A stretch of DNA of 64,000 bases from Scolanthus callimorphus. Taxonomy: Eukaryota; Cnidaria; Anthozoa; Actiniaria; Edwardsiidae. Positions 46,050 to 58,200 of the stretch are shown here, piece by piece; position 1 is the first letter of the stretch, and every line of letters starts with the position of its first letter. Under the pieces are notes generated by a model. The model was not told the origin of the DNA. It did no database searches and saw nothing but the letters and a program-made list of their open reading frames with translations. The translations under genes and the position numbers were made by a program. The DNA is taken from assembly GCA_033964015.1 (NCBI GenBank), contig CM066915.1, forward strand, positions 2,294,001 to 2,358,000, given 5' to 3'.

Positions 46050-48380
46050 TAAATCAAATTTAAATCATAATTACATTTCAGATTTTAATCTCTATAAAAA
46101 ATGTTCTCTATGTTTCAAACTGTATATTCTTTGAGGTTCATTTTCGATTTGTCATTGTAATTAATGAACTTTAAAGAGCAAAATGAAGGCAGATCTAAGA
46201 TGCCTTTGCTGGGAATTTAGCAACCTTATAATCATGTCCATTAGTTTATCAGTGGGATCTAGAAAAAAATCATTCTATCTTGAGCTGCTGAAATTACTAT
46301 AAACTATCAGATCAAGACATGTAATGCTAATTTCTGTAGAAAATACAAGTTATTTGTTAGCTTTATTAAATTTTTTCCCCATTTCATTATCTGTCAAGTT
46401 TATTGGTTTTTAATGAAATAGGTGCTCCTTGTGAGTAGCTTTTGAAACACTGATATTCCGCATTTTGAGTTTACCCTTAAATTGCTATAATAAAAAGTTG
46501 TATTAGCCAGAAGAAGAATATTTTGCTTCAAGGTGTAAAATAATAAATTATTGTGGAAGGGCGGCATTTTATTTTCCTCCAAGACACTGATTCAATTAAT
46601 AATTGATGAAGTTTGCTAATATAGTATGCTTTTGCTTAACCTAAAATATACCTCCCTAAGCACAGCTATCATGATTATATCAAGCTAAGAATGAACCCAG
46701 ACATAGACTTCGTCAGACATTGAAATTGCAAAATGTGTTATTGAACATTAGCTTTCCATACCTAATGAGTTTTATTTCAAGTGGTGTATAACATCCTGCT
46801 GAGTAGTGTAAAAGGTTTTTAGATTTGATTTTATAGCTATATTGATATAATGCCACATGGCCAAAGCTCTGCCTTTCCTCATTTTACTTTCAAGAACACA
46901 GTTAATTTAAAGCTGTATTTGGAAATTTGCTTCCCTGATTTTTCAGACTGATAAATTCTAGAATGCCCAGCAGATGTCTTAATCTAATATCAATACTATT
47001 TTGTGTTTTAAAACATTTTTGTATTTCATTCCTTTAAAAAAAACCTCTTAAAATCAAATAGTGAGAATTAGGACTATTTTTCTCTAAAGATATTGCAGTT
47101 AATAAACATATGCTTAATTGTTAATATAAGTTCACTTTGGGAAACCAAAAAGGTATTAAGTCATAAAACATGATCACATTTTATTCTAAAGTCTAAATAG
47201 ATGGTTAAGATTCTGTAAATTAGTGCAGAGTGTATCTTTAAAATTGTGGTTATTATAAACCAAACAGAACATTTCAAATCTCCTATGGTATAGCAATTAC
47301 TATTTGATTCCAAGCTTCCTCACAAGCAATACTTCTGATATTCCTGCTGTTTGACCTGAAATGTTTTTCGCTTCCTCAGAAACAGTCTTTAGTCTTAGCT
47401 AGTGAATAATTTCTGATTTTAATCTAATGAAGCCATTGCTGGCCAAATATTGGATGTTTCGTCTCTTTATTTTATCATAAGGGAAAGCAATACTTTTTCT
47501 CGTGGATGTTTTTGTTCAAATTGGTGAACATATGAGGAAATTAGGCTTAAAGGTGTCACATTAAAGCTTGTGGTTGGATAAAATTAAAGGTCATTTGCAA
47601 TGGTAAATAATTTATGCCTAGTACCAAGTTTGCTTTAAAATAAAAATTAAACAAAAGCTAACTCAGAGCTTAAAGAAATTATTCAAAGCTAATGAATGTA
47701 TAAATTCTCTTATACAGTGTTTGAAGTAACAAAATTAACACAGACATCACTATATAATAATGACTTCTGACGACTACTTGGAGCAAAGTTTTATTGCAAT
47801 TATTTACTATGAGAAGACACTATTTAGAATAAATGTATTGACACAATCCAAACAAAACCCAGTACTTAATCTAAAGCATTATAAAATAAATGTGGAGAAT
47901 CAAATGCAGGGAAGTCAACTCTCCCAGTTTTGCCGGGAGTCTCAAGATTTTTCTCTTTGTCTCCCAGGAAAAATTAAAGATGACTGCCATACATTTGCTG
48001 TATTTCTCCCAGGAGAATTGCAGGAAATTTTGCCATTTCAAGGCAGTCTCCAGATTTTTAAAGTTCTGGTATTGACGCCCCTGCAAATGCAATATTTTAT
48101 TTAGTTCAACAACGTCTTTCCAAAAGTGGAAAGACTATAAAATTAGGCAATGATGTTAGAACCATTATGTTAGAACCATTAGCACCAACCATCTGTTCCT
48201 ATTGTCAATTTAACAACAATGTGTGATTCCACAAATTATCCATTCAGCTTCCAAAGAAGGGGTTTGAGATATGACCTCACCAACCACAACCCCTCTGGAT
48301 TTTCCAGTGAAAAATACAGTGATTGTACGAAGAAAAGGAAAATTGAGCCCCCCTTTGGAAGGGCATCAATTTTTAGATAG
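46050..48380. other. 3' flank of the WD40-SOCS gene, no further gene
   Basis: AT-rich. Contains AATAAA at 46489-46494 and further matches nearby. Around 47905-48060 are CTCCCAGGA/TTTTGCC direct and inverted repeats of a small element (CTCCCAGTTTTGCCGGGAGTC). No convincing frames. Confidence 0.4.
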
Positions 48381-48383
48381 ATT

Positions 48384-48470
48384 AGATAGATAGTTTTATT
48401 AATTTTACCATTGCAGCCATAAGGCGGAAAATTTACAATATATACAAATTGGAAGAAAAAACTATAGTAA
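48384..48470 (-). mobile_element. Probable LINE 3' end fragment
   Basis: AGATAGATTAGATAGATAGT next to TTTTATTAATTTTACC reads on the minus strand as a LINE 3' end finishing in a short (CTAT)n-like tail. Coding sequence is absent. Confidence 0.3.
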
Positions 48471-48506
48471 AAACAAAATTTATATAAAGTAATGGCCCGT
48501 TTGCTC

Positions 48507-48861
48507 CCTGATACGATCTGTTGTCGAGTATGGTTGTGTTGTGTTTTCTCATCTCCCGAAGTACCTTTCGCAGTCAATCGAAAAAATTCAGAAACGTGCC
48601 CTGAATATCATATACCCTGGAACTGACTATGCCATTGCGCTAGACATGGCAAGTCTTTCTTCGTTAGAAGCCCGCAGGCACAACTTATGTGAACGATACA
48701 TCGATGACCTAAAGCCTGGCAACCCTGTGTTTGAGCTTATTAAATCAAGGACAGTGGCCATTCCCTCAAATTACAACTTGCGATCGGGGGCCACGCAAAG
48801 GGTCACCGTTGCCAAAACTAATAGACTCAATGACTTTATTTCTGTAAAATATTGTAAGTAG
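48507..48861 (+). pseudogene. LINE reverse transcriptase C-terminal fragment
   Basis: The reading frame around EYGCVVFSHLPK, IEKIQKRALNIIYPG, RRHNLC and YNLRSG matches the thumb/C-terminal region of CR1/L2/Jockey-type non-LTR reverse transcriptases. The catalytic YADD part is missing. A 5'-truncated dead copy. Confidence 0.75.
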
Positions 48862-49401
48862 TTCCATATTTGTATTTTTCCCTTTCCATAACCCAGTAAT
48901 TCAGTCTCTTCTATATAGAGCTGCGAGTGGGAAGTAATAAACATATCATTCATGGCCCGTGTAAGAACTACCCAAGCCAACGGCAGAGCATGTTGGAATG
49001 CAATTATTTTCTATTGAAAATATCGGCGATTTCATTGGCTTAGACACAAAAATTGGTCAAATTACCATGAAAGAAAGACTTTTCTCAGGATTTATGGTAA
49101 GATATAAGCACATGTGGTACTCATATACAGGATATACGATTTTAAAGACTTCGTATATTGGGAACCTAGCGTGAAATGTGATTCTCTTTCCTTTGTTTTT
49201 CTTTAATCTGATTGGTCTGGAGAGTTATTATCGCCATATTTTCTCAAGCAAGTGTCGAAATCAATAATTGTTTCACTTGTATTATGTTACTAGTCATGCA
49301 CAACTTTCTGTGGCAAACAAATGGAACACATCCTATGTGCGGAACCCTGAATGCCGTAGAACAAGAGTTTCGGTTCCTTCTTGCATGGATAATTACTTAA
49401 A

Positions 49402-49915
49402 TAATAATAATAATAATAATAATCTTTATTTCTTAAGATAAACAGTACATATCCTAAGTTACAAAATTGAAATAAATATCTATCTAAATTACACTATATA
49501 CACGATTAAAAATATACAAAATTTAAAAACTATTCCTATATACCATATTTAAAAATATCCTATTACTAAAAGCATTCTTGAATCTGTCAGTTTGAATCTA
49601 GGGCGTATAGTTGATTTTTTTCTTAATTGATATTTGGTGTCTTTTGTCTTAGGTAAAATTGAAAACAGGGGACATTCTGGGTCATTCGATCTTCTTGCGT
49701 ATAGTTTCTTCTCAGCCTTTTCTAAAAGATCTCTTATCTTTATATGCTTGGACGTATACTCCTCTTAAAACTTCGATCTAGGAAATTCTGTATAACGGTT
49801 AGATCTGTATCGGAGGCTCCATATACCGGCAAAGCATACATAAAATTAGGCAGAACTATAGAATTAAACAAGTGATCTATTTCCACTTGGCTCATTCCCT
49901 CTTTGCGCAATGATC
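49402..49915 (-). pseudogene. LINE C-terminal fragment with (AAT)n tail
   Basis: On the minus strand a frame with LPNFMYALPVYGASD and NFLDRSFKRS, followed by stops, resembles the C-terminal end of a LINE ORF2. The 3' end runs through AT-rich UTR into an (ATT)n tail at 49402-49426. Confidence 0.65.
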
Positions 49916-50564
49916 TTATATAAAATACTAAAATTAAATTTATATAGTATATATAGAGAGTTGAATATTCAATTCACTATTCCATTGCTGATTTCATTAT
50001 TCAATCCAAATGCATTTTTCAATTCAATATTAAAAATATAGCTTTTGCAAATCGAAACTCGCTTTTTGTCTACGCACGTTTTCTTTTGCACTTTGGCGCC
50101 TGTGTGTCTGTTCTCGAAACATTCTGCACGCTTTTTGCTCCAAAAGGGCGTGCGTTGCCATAGAATCATAGACAGAGAACGAGATTTGCAACGGCTATAA
50201 CGTGATCGTGAGCCAATCAGGAACGAGTCCCCGAGAAGGGATTGCGTGACCTGAACACGATTAGTAACGGGATTTCACAGACGCTACTAATCCTCTTGTG
50301 GGTTAGTAGCGGATGTACACAGGCTACTGATGCTAAGACTTATCTAAATATGATTTTAATTGTTTTTCTTCGAGATAAAATGCGAGAAAAAGAAGGAATA
50401 AAAACTCAAAATTCTATGCAAGTTCTATACAGGATCTCCTTCACGCTTATGATCTTTGTTTAAGGTCTCTGTAAAGGGACAAATTTAAAAATCCATAATA
50501 TGACTTTTTATCTGAAATTCATTTTAACCTCAAATGACGCGTCGACTCTCATTTTCTGTAATTT

Positions 50565-51826
50565 TAAGAGGCGTTGTCTGTAAGGATCGAGGAAAGTTGG
50601 AAATCGGCCCAGAAATCAAAATTTTGAAACTCTGTACGAATAAACCTTACTATATGCCCCATTCATCAGTATAATTTATTTTTTCTAAATCTCTTTTTTC
50701 TCTTGTGGAGGCGCGTTTTCGTTAAGGGTGTAATTTTGGCTGAGAAAAACAAAAAAGAGGAAAATTTCAAAAATCTATAAAATAATGCAGAAGAATTTGA
50801 AGCTAACGAAACTTGGTCCAGATGTTAACAGTAGTCTGTAGTCTATGAAGATATATATTTCGTTGAAAATAAAAGTATTTTTCATTTTGGAAAATTCCCT
50901 GAAAGATCGCCTATTTTTCTAATACTTGTACTGTCAGCGAGTATGGGCGATTTGTCAAAGCACATCTCGAGTAGTGGGTTGCTTTGGGGTGATTTATTTA
51001 TATCAATCAAAAGTGCTTACATTGTGGAAGTTTTTGGTGTATTCACTTTGGTGGGCCGGGTTTTTCGATTTGACACAAAGTGCCTCAAACATACCCCAAA
51101 TTCGACTTTTCTGGATCAGATCACTAGAGTCACTGAAGGGAGACTGGGGGCGCGTTACAAAATATTTCTTATTTTTCACGAAAACATTTTATTTTAACCA
51201 CAATGAACCAAGATCGAGTATCAAATACTTATATTTTCCCTATGTTTTCAATTTACCGGAATTCTTGGTGTTCACATGACGTCATCAAAATCCTAACTTT
51301 AAATGTATGAACTCTATGAAACTGTACTTTTCGGACCAGCTACAGTTCCCACACCAAACGTAATCGGATTCCTGTTTTTAACACCTGAGATATCAGTGCT
51401 GCAATTTCTGTCACGCAACACCAGTCACGCTACTTTAGGCATTGATTTCTCGCAGAAGCTCATAAGTTACTTATGAGCTTCTGTTTCTCGCCATATTTCA
51501 GGCAATTCTTCCGTATGGAGCATTCGATGAAAGGCAACATCCTATGCAACTAAATCACGTTTTCGACAATAATAGCGTCATATTGTGGGCGCTGACGGCA
51601 CATTTGGTAATTTGACCGCCATGTGGGAGTCCCGGGGGGGACTCCCGCATGGCGTCAGCCAAAATGACACCCTTAACGAAAAAGTGCCTCCACAAGAGAA
51701 AAAAGAGATTTAGAAAAAATAAATTATACTGATGAATGGGGCATATAGTAAGGTTTATTCGGACAGAGTTTCAAAATTTTGATTTCTGGGCCGATTTCCA
51801 ACTTTGCTCGATCCTTACAGACAACG
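50565..51826. mobile_element. Element with about 170-bp inverted arms
   Basis: The left arm (about 50565-50738) and right arm (about 51656-51826) are close inverted copies sharing CTCTTGTGGAGGC, CTTACTATATGCCCCATTCA and GATTTCTGGGCCGATTTCCA. The interior is noncoding and contains two hairpins: 15-bp perfect arms at 51453-51483, and GCCATGTGGGAGTCCC mirrored at about 51618-51652. Confidence 0.8.
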
Positions 51827-52252
51827 CCTCGTAATGAACTTTTCCCGCTTTTTTCTAGTACTTAAAGTTAACGTCAAATTTTCATCTCCACGAAGCTCCT
51901 AAGATATCGACGTCAAATTTCTGTGTCGTTAGAACATGATAACACCTAAAAATTCGTGGATCCCAGATAGTTTTAGGTGGCATTTTCAGGAATGCTGGGG
52001 ATATATTTATAATCCATCATCCCAATGGTGCATCTGGACATGTCTCTTCATTCCAGGCATCGGAAGATACAGAGACCAAAAATACAAGTTCTCAAAAGAA
52101 GCCTTGCAACAGTTTTGACTACTTGGGTGGTCACTGTAAAAATATAAAATTCGGGCAATGTAAATTCCCCTCGGGCTTACTTCTAGACCATTCATTCAAG
52201 CGATACAGACGCGTCTCTTACAGACGATATTGCCCGAAACTGAACCCGCTTA

Positions 52253-52475
52253 GGGGTGGACCATTAGAAATTGGGGGAGGGGGGTGGCAATTTTTTTGTG
52301 CATGAATTTTTTTTTCGGGGATCAGGTTGTGCAAGAATTTTTTTTAGGAATTTATATCATGTTTTTTACTAGCTTGGATCTCTGCACGATTTTTTTTTTG
52401 GAAGGATTGGCCTTGCTCGAATTTTTTTTTGGGAATTGCCACCCCCCCCTCCCCCAATTTCTAATGGTCCACCCC
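52253..52475. mobile_element. MITE with TTA duplication, GGGGTGGACCATT ends
   Basis: GGGGTGGACCATTAGAAATT and its reverse complement bound the unit, with TTA at 52250-52252 and 52476-52478. TGCA..AATTTTTTTT blocks repeat inside. Related to 27464-27691. Confidence 0.85.
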
Positions 52476-52586
52476 TTAGATGACACGATAACGTTTTATC
52501 TGTCAAAACTAGAAGCGATTTCAGAATAGTCGTGACCTCCAGGCCAAATCAGTAAATCTTCAGACATTTTCGGTGCCATATATCGT

Positions 52587-52610
52587 AAGTAAGTAAGTAA
52601 GTAAGTAAAA
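52587..52610. repeat. (TAAG)n 3' tail of LINE copy
   Basis: Tandem TAAG next to AAAGCTTTATTTATAC. On the minus strand this is an AATAAA followed by a (CTTA)n tail, typical of non-LTR elements lacking poly(A). Confidence 0.8.
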
Positions 52611-52784
52611 GCTTTATTTATACACGGTAGAACCTTCAGGTCGAGACTATAATAATACTCGAGAAATCTATTTACAAATATTCAAAGGAAAAAAAAAAAT
52701 ACTACAAATATATAAATATATAATATGAATAATAATAATAATAATAATAATAAAAACACCTGCTTTTCAAGGATGCCGTGTCAC

Positions 52785-54786
52785 TTAGAGGCCGTGCGTG
52801 ACCCCGTCTTTAAATTTAGTTAGCGATGGAGATCGCCTCAATTCAACTGGTAAATCATTCCACAGTGCCGCTCCACTGTAACTAAAGCTTCGTTTGCCAT
52901 ACTCAGTACGAGGGAGCGGCACCGTTAACTTGTTTTCAGAATTCCTTAAATTATAACAAGAATTGTCTCGCCAGGAGAATTTAGAAGTGAGATAGCTCGG
53001 AGTAAGGTTATTGAGTGTTTTGTACATAAATAGTGATTTAGTTACTTTGCGTTGATCACTCAAATTAAACCAACCAAGCTCTCGAAATAGCGTAACGGCA
53101 CTGGTATCGTAGCTAGAGAAGGTTATGATACGCGCAGCGCGATTCTGGAGCTTCTGGAGCTTATCACTAAGGCCCCCGGCACAGTTGCCCCAAACAGTAC
53201 TGCAATAGTCGAAATGTGGTTGGACAATAGCATTGTACGTAGTAAGCAGGGTCTCGCGGGGAACAACAGACCGAATACGTTTAATGGCACCAATGCCAGA
53301 AGAAATCTTTTTAGATATACTATTAATATGTTCCTCCCAGCCAAGATTTTTATCGATCATGACACCAAGTGATTTCGTACAAGGTACTTGACTGACCGGA
53401 GTGCCATCAATAGCAAGGCTAGGAGAACCCGGTAGGTGGGCTAATCTTTGCCAGGAGCCAATGAGAAGAAACTCAGTTTTAGTCATATTAAGTGTCAACT
53501 TATTTGCGGCTAGCCATTTATTAATACCGTCCAGGTCCTCATTCATATGCACATTGATGACCCCCAGGTCGTCGCTGGCAAACGTTATACTGGTGTCATC
53601 AGCGTACATTCTCGGCTGGGAGTGCAACAAGCAGTTTGGCAGGTCATTAATATAGAGTAAAAACAACAGTGGGCCAAGAATTGTTCCCTGGGGGACCCCA
53701 CACTTCACAAAAGCTGGTGAAGAATTTTGACCGTTAACCTGACATACCTGAGAACGATTACCCAGGTACGAGGCAAACCACTGTAAAGTTGTGCCATGAA
53801 GGCCAAAATAACGCAACTTTGACAAAAGAATATTATGGTCAACTGTGTCGAAGGCCTTTTTGAGATCCAGAAAAACAACAGCATTAACACAACCCCTATC
53901 AATGTTTAACGACCATGAATCAGTGGCTTCCAATAAGGCTGTAACAGTAGAGTGCATAGATCTAAAGCCAGACTGACAACTGGTAATTAAGTTATTATCA
54001 TTAAGGTATGCATAAAACTGATTGTATACAATACGTTCAAAAACCTTGGCAATGGCAGGAATGATTGAAATAGGTCGATAATTAGACAAATCAGATCTTT
54101 CCCCAGAGTTTTTATACAGCGGAATTACTCTGGCGTTTTTCCATTCTGTAGGAAAAACGCCAGTGATGACAGATTGGTTAAAAATAGCACAGAGTGGTCT
54201 GGCAATAAGATCAGTGCACTCCCTTAAAAGTCTGGCAGAAATGTTGTCCAGCCCAGTCGCCTTGGTCTTCGATAACTTAGACAAAAGAGACAGTACTTGC
54301 TGGCTATTGGTTTGTTGCAACTGGAAGCATTTCTCAGTAGGTGATAAATAGTCATCAAAACAACAATCTACTTCCTTTACACATTTAGCAAGCTCAGGAC
54401 CTATCTCAGAAAAATAAGTATTAAAGACCTCAGCGACATGGGCTGGATCACTCATCACTTCGCCATTGACATTTACACTATTGATTGTAGCCTTATTACT
54501 TTTACGGCCAGTTAACTGATTAATTGTTTGCCACGTTTTACGAGAATTTCCCTCAAAAGTTTTAAAAGAATTTGTATAATACAAGTTTTTAGCGTTTCTT
54601 ATTTTTTCATGAACTTGGTTTCTAAAAGTCCTATATGCACTCCAGTCAGCTGGTTTATTGGACTGGGTGGCTTTTATTTTAAGACATTTCTTGGAATGAA
54701 TGAGTTTTTTAAGTTCACTATTTATCCAGGGACTCTTACAGGCACGGGTGCGTTTGGTGGTCGTCAGTTTGGTGGTCGTCAGTGGT
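52785..54786 (-). CDS. Non-LTR reverse transcriptase, endonuclease-less remnant
   Basis: The frame stays open from about 54786 to the stop at 52785. Reverse transcriptase blocks are intact: KKAFDTVDHNILLSKL (block A), CGVPQGTILGPLLFLLYIND (B) and MYADDTSI (C). A typical linker (PWINSELKKLIHSKK) lies upstream and a Trp-containing C-terminal region downstream. No stop or frameshift is seen inside, so the insertion is fairly young, but without its 5' part it cannot be autonomous. Polymerase of LINE target-primed retrotransposition; clade placement (CR1/L2/Jockey group) is by eye. Confidence 0.85.
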
Positions 54787-55297
54787 TAGCAGTCCCAGTT
54801 TAACTAGAGCGCACAAAAACACACCTGAAAGTTCCTGCTAATATTACTTCTCAATCCGTAAATTAACTAGAATAACAGTCAACATCATTTAAAATTGGAA
54901 TGCACTTATTATCCTACGCTTGCTCCAAGTCGTCCTCTATGTTTTTCCTGGAACGACGGACTTTGGGAAAGTCTATTATTATCCTATTGCCCGTGTGCCC
55001 GGAGAGTGAGCGACGAGAAACACCAGTAAACACCCGCAATAAGAACAGCCCATTTCAGGGTCAGCTTGAATAGAACTTCCATATTTATACTGTAAGTTTT
55101 AATAAAAAATCTTAATCCATTTGTTCTTATGTATTGCGCACCATCGCCATGAATCGTTTTTCTTCTTCGCATATCCAGGAGTTACAAGACCGTGTGATAG
55201 AGCTTAATAGTGTAATCCTAGCGTTTATACAAGTGGCCCCTGAACTTTATTCTCTTTATACTAGAACATCCACGTCTCCAGTCTTTCTGCTTATGAA

Positions 55298-58200
55298 ATG
55301 AAGGCAACTCTTGTGTCGTTTTTCCTGATCGCCTGTTCAGCTTCTCAGTGCGTTTCTCTCCAGCCTAACATTGTGCTCGTAATGGTGGATGATCTCGGAT
55401 GGAGCGATGTCGGATATAACAACATAACAACCTTGAAGACGCCGAATATTGACCGCCTTGCAACGGAAGGAGTTATACTAGAGAATTATTACGTACAGGC
55501 ACTCTGTACTCCAACCAGAGCCGCGCTACTGACCGGAAGATATCCTATTCATACAGGTTAGTTTTCTCAGGGCAAGGCTTCGACGTGCACGCGATTGACA
55601 GGAGTAAGAAACTGCCCTTGCCTCGTTGAAGATCATGAGCCCTATTCAGGAAAGTGAAAAGCTCGTTGTCAACTCATGGATATGCGAAAGCGTAAAAAAG
55701 AGTTAGAATTGGGGCACTATACTCTGGATAAATATGTTACTTACCGGCTGGGAAGTCCGTATAAAAGATCACCCCTAAAAGAGACCAACCCCCCGTGAAG
55801 TTACGACGATCATCCCAGACCAAAAAATATGGGAGTCCAACCTCCCCCCCCCCCCCCCCCACCCCCCAAGGGGATTCAGTTGATAAAGTGGCGTGGCGAA
55901 AAGTCTTATCGGTTGCTTGTTTTTCAACCGGGGAGTATCCAGACCTATTTTGTTTTTGGAAGCCACCCCGACAAGCTTGTGACCCCGGCAGGCCTGAAAA
56001 GCCATTTAGCGACAATTGTCGCGAGCTAGATCTACAAAATAGTTAATAGCGGCTAGATACACGAATATTTTCAATATTTCGCGAAAAATTTGGTAGCCAG
56101 TGCTTCGGCTTAGGTTACAGTCAGATACGCCCCTGTCAAACCAATCAAATTTTGAACTAAACGCAGCTGTGTATAGTAATCACGTGCTTACCGCGTGATA
56201 GTGCTTTTACTTTGCTTGACTTGCAAAGAAACCAGCCACGTGCTGACCGCGTGAAGTGATTATACTTGGGTTGTGATTGGCTGACGAGGAAGCCATTCAG
56301 CAGCAACTTGTTTTTTCTCTCATTCATGATTGGTCAATATTGCTGATATTTTAGTAAATTTGCTCATGCTTCTATTGTTTTCCATCAAATTGTTTCGTAG
56401 GGATGCAAACAGGAGCAGTGACCCCAACCGAACCCTATGGCCTCCCGCTACAGTTCACTTTGCTGCCTCAAAAGCTGAGGGAGGCTGGTAGGTATCGTAA
56501 ATGTCGCATGTTTGGATTGCGTGACGTCTAAGAAAGCCCAACTTCAAAAACACCTTTACCGGCAGACATGCATATCTTGGCTGACCATTCATACACGAGG
56601 ACGCAACTCCTTTTTCTCCGCTAAGATGAAAGAATGTTTTCAGTGGATTGGTTATCGAGCCCGCACTCCGCTCAACTCACACAGTTCAGTTTAGTTCACC
56701 AGTGCAGTACAGGGAATTTTTGAAGAAGCTAATTCATGGGAAAAGCTGAATTTTCCAAGGTACACGAATGCCGGGGAAGTACTCAAGATTCACATGGATA
56801 GCTTTGGGAAATCCGGACACTTCCAATTCTTCTACCATGGGAAATTCAGCTTTTCCTATGGATGGGTGCAGTGCGTGACAGTGCATGTTTAGCTCATTCA
56901 ATTTGAACCAATCAGGTCATTGACATTCATTGCCTTAGTGTTTCGCCTAGTGCAGTCGCCTGGTTTTCTGTAATGACCTGCGATACTATACCATTTGCGT
57001 TCAACACATTTGCGTTCCGATTTTTTCACGTAGGTTTAAAAGCAGGGATCAAACGGTGATGAGAGCTAGAGTGAGTTCCAACTATGATCCACTCTCATCT
57101 CCTCTCACGAGAAGCGATCAAACGGTGATGAGAGTTGATGAGAGTCGGCGTGAGCACTACAGTCCTGTCCGCGGAGGAAGGTTTGCAGTTCAGGAATCAA
57201 AATGAGCGTGTACTTCTTTTGGCGGCAGCTGCTGACTGAAAAACTCTCATCCGCGCGATCAAAAGGTCAACAACTCAAATTATTATATAGCTCGTATTTA
57301 TTCCATCAAAGCGCGCGCTCTGATTGGTTCTATCATGGTCACGTGGCGGGCTACAAATTCAATGGACAAATTCCCTCGGAAGCAGTCATTAAGTGTATAG
57401 TGTTCAACGTGCATGAGAGCGGATGAGAGTGAATGAGAGTCGATGAGAGTTCGCGATCAAACGGGAAAACTGTCATCACCTCTCATTAGCTCTCATCACC
57501 GTTTGATCGCCCCCTGGAGAAACGGTTATTAAGAACTTATTTATACATCATTAAAGTAGGATTTGAAAAAAGAATTATAACAATAGAGGAAAAGACGCAA
57601 AAGTTATAGCCTTGAGTTTGGCGACGCAGATTTGTGCTCTAGACACAGTTGGGTGCATTTTGAATTTCGAATGAGTCACCTTAAATCCCAAACTCAAAGC
57701 GACGGTTTGAAAATGCTCAACGCGAAACACCGGCTTAGCTGTAAACTCTCCCTTCATCATTTTGTTCCCCGGTGAATTCCTCTGTAGGTTATTCCACACA
57801 CCTGGTCGGCAAATGGCACCTTGGTTATTACAAATGGGAGTACACGCCGACTTACCGGGGGTTTGACACGTTCTACGGATTCTATAACGATGACCAGGAT
57901 CATTGGACTCACGAACGCAGCGGGATTCTCGACTTTCGAGATCAAACAGCTCCTGTATTAGACGCAAGGAATCAATATTCGACTAATCTATTGGCAGAGG
58001 TAAGTTTTTTTTAGCCATTTCTTTCGCTTATAGCTAAAGATTTTCGCGCTGTAGATTTTCAAAATGTTGCTTTGGGCTTCGGATTTAGTTTTTTCTGTTG
58101 CGCCAATCAAAGCATAGGCCAAGGGCGGCCGCCTCCTCGAGAGATTTTGCCACACATTTACTGAATTTGCGGAAGGAAAATTGCAAATGTTCGTTCCACT

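Larger units (their letters stand above)
52587..54790 (-). mobile_element. 5'-truncated LINE (CR1/Jockey-like)
   Basis: The unit runs from its (CTTA)n 3' tail at 52587 to about 54790, where the frame loses similarity. An (AAT)n run at 52728-52751 lies in its 3' UTR. The endonuclease domain is missing. Confidence 0.8.

Noticed and set aside
55737..56046. Overlapping frames in sulfatase intron 1
   Set aside because: They read through a poly-C repeat related to the element at 875-1359.
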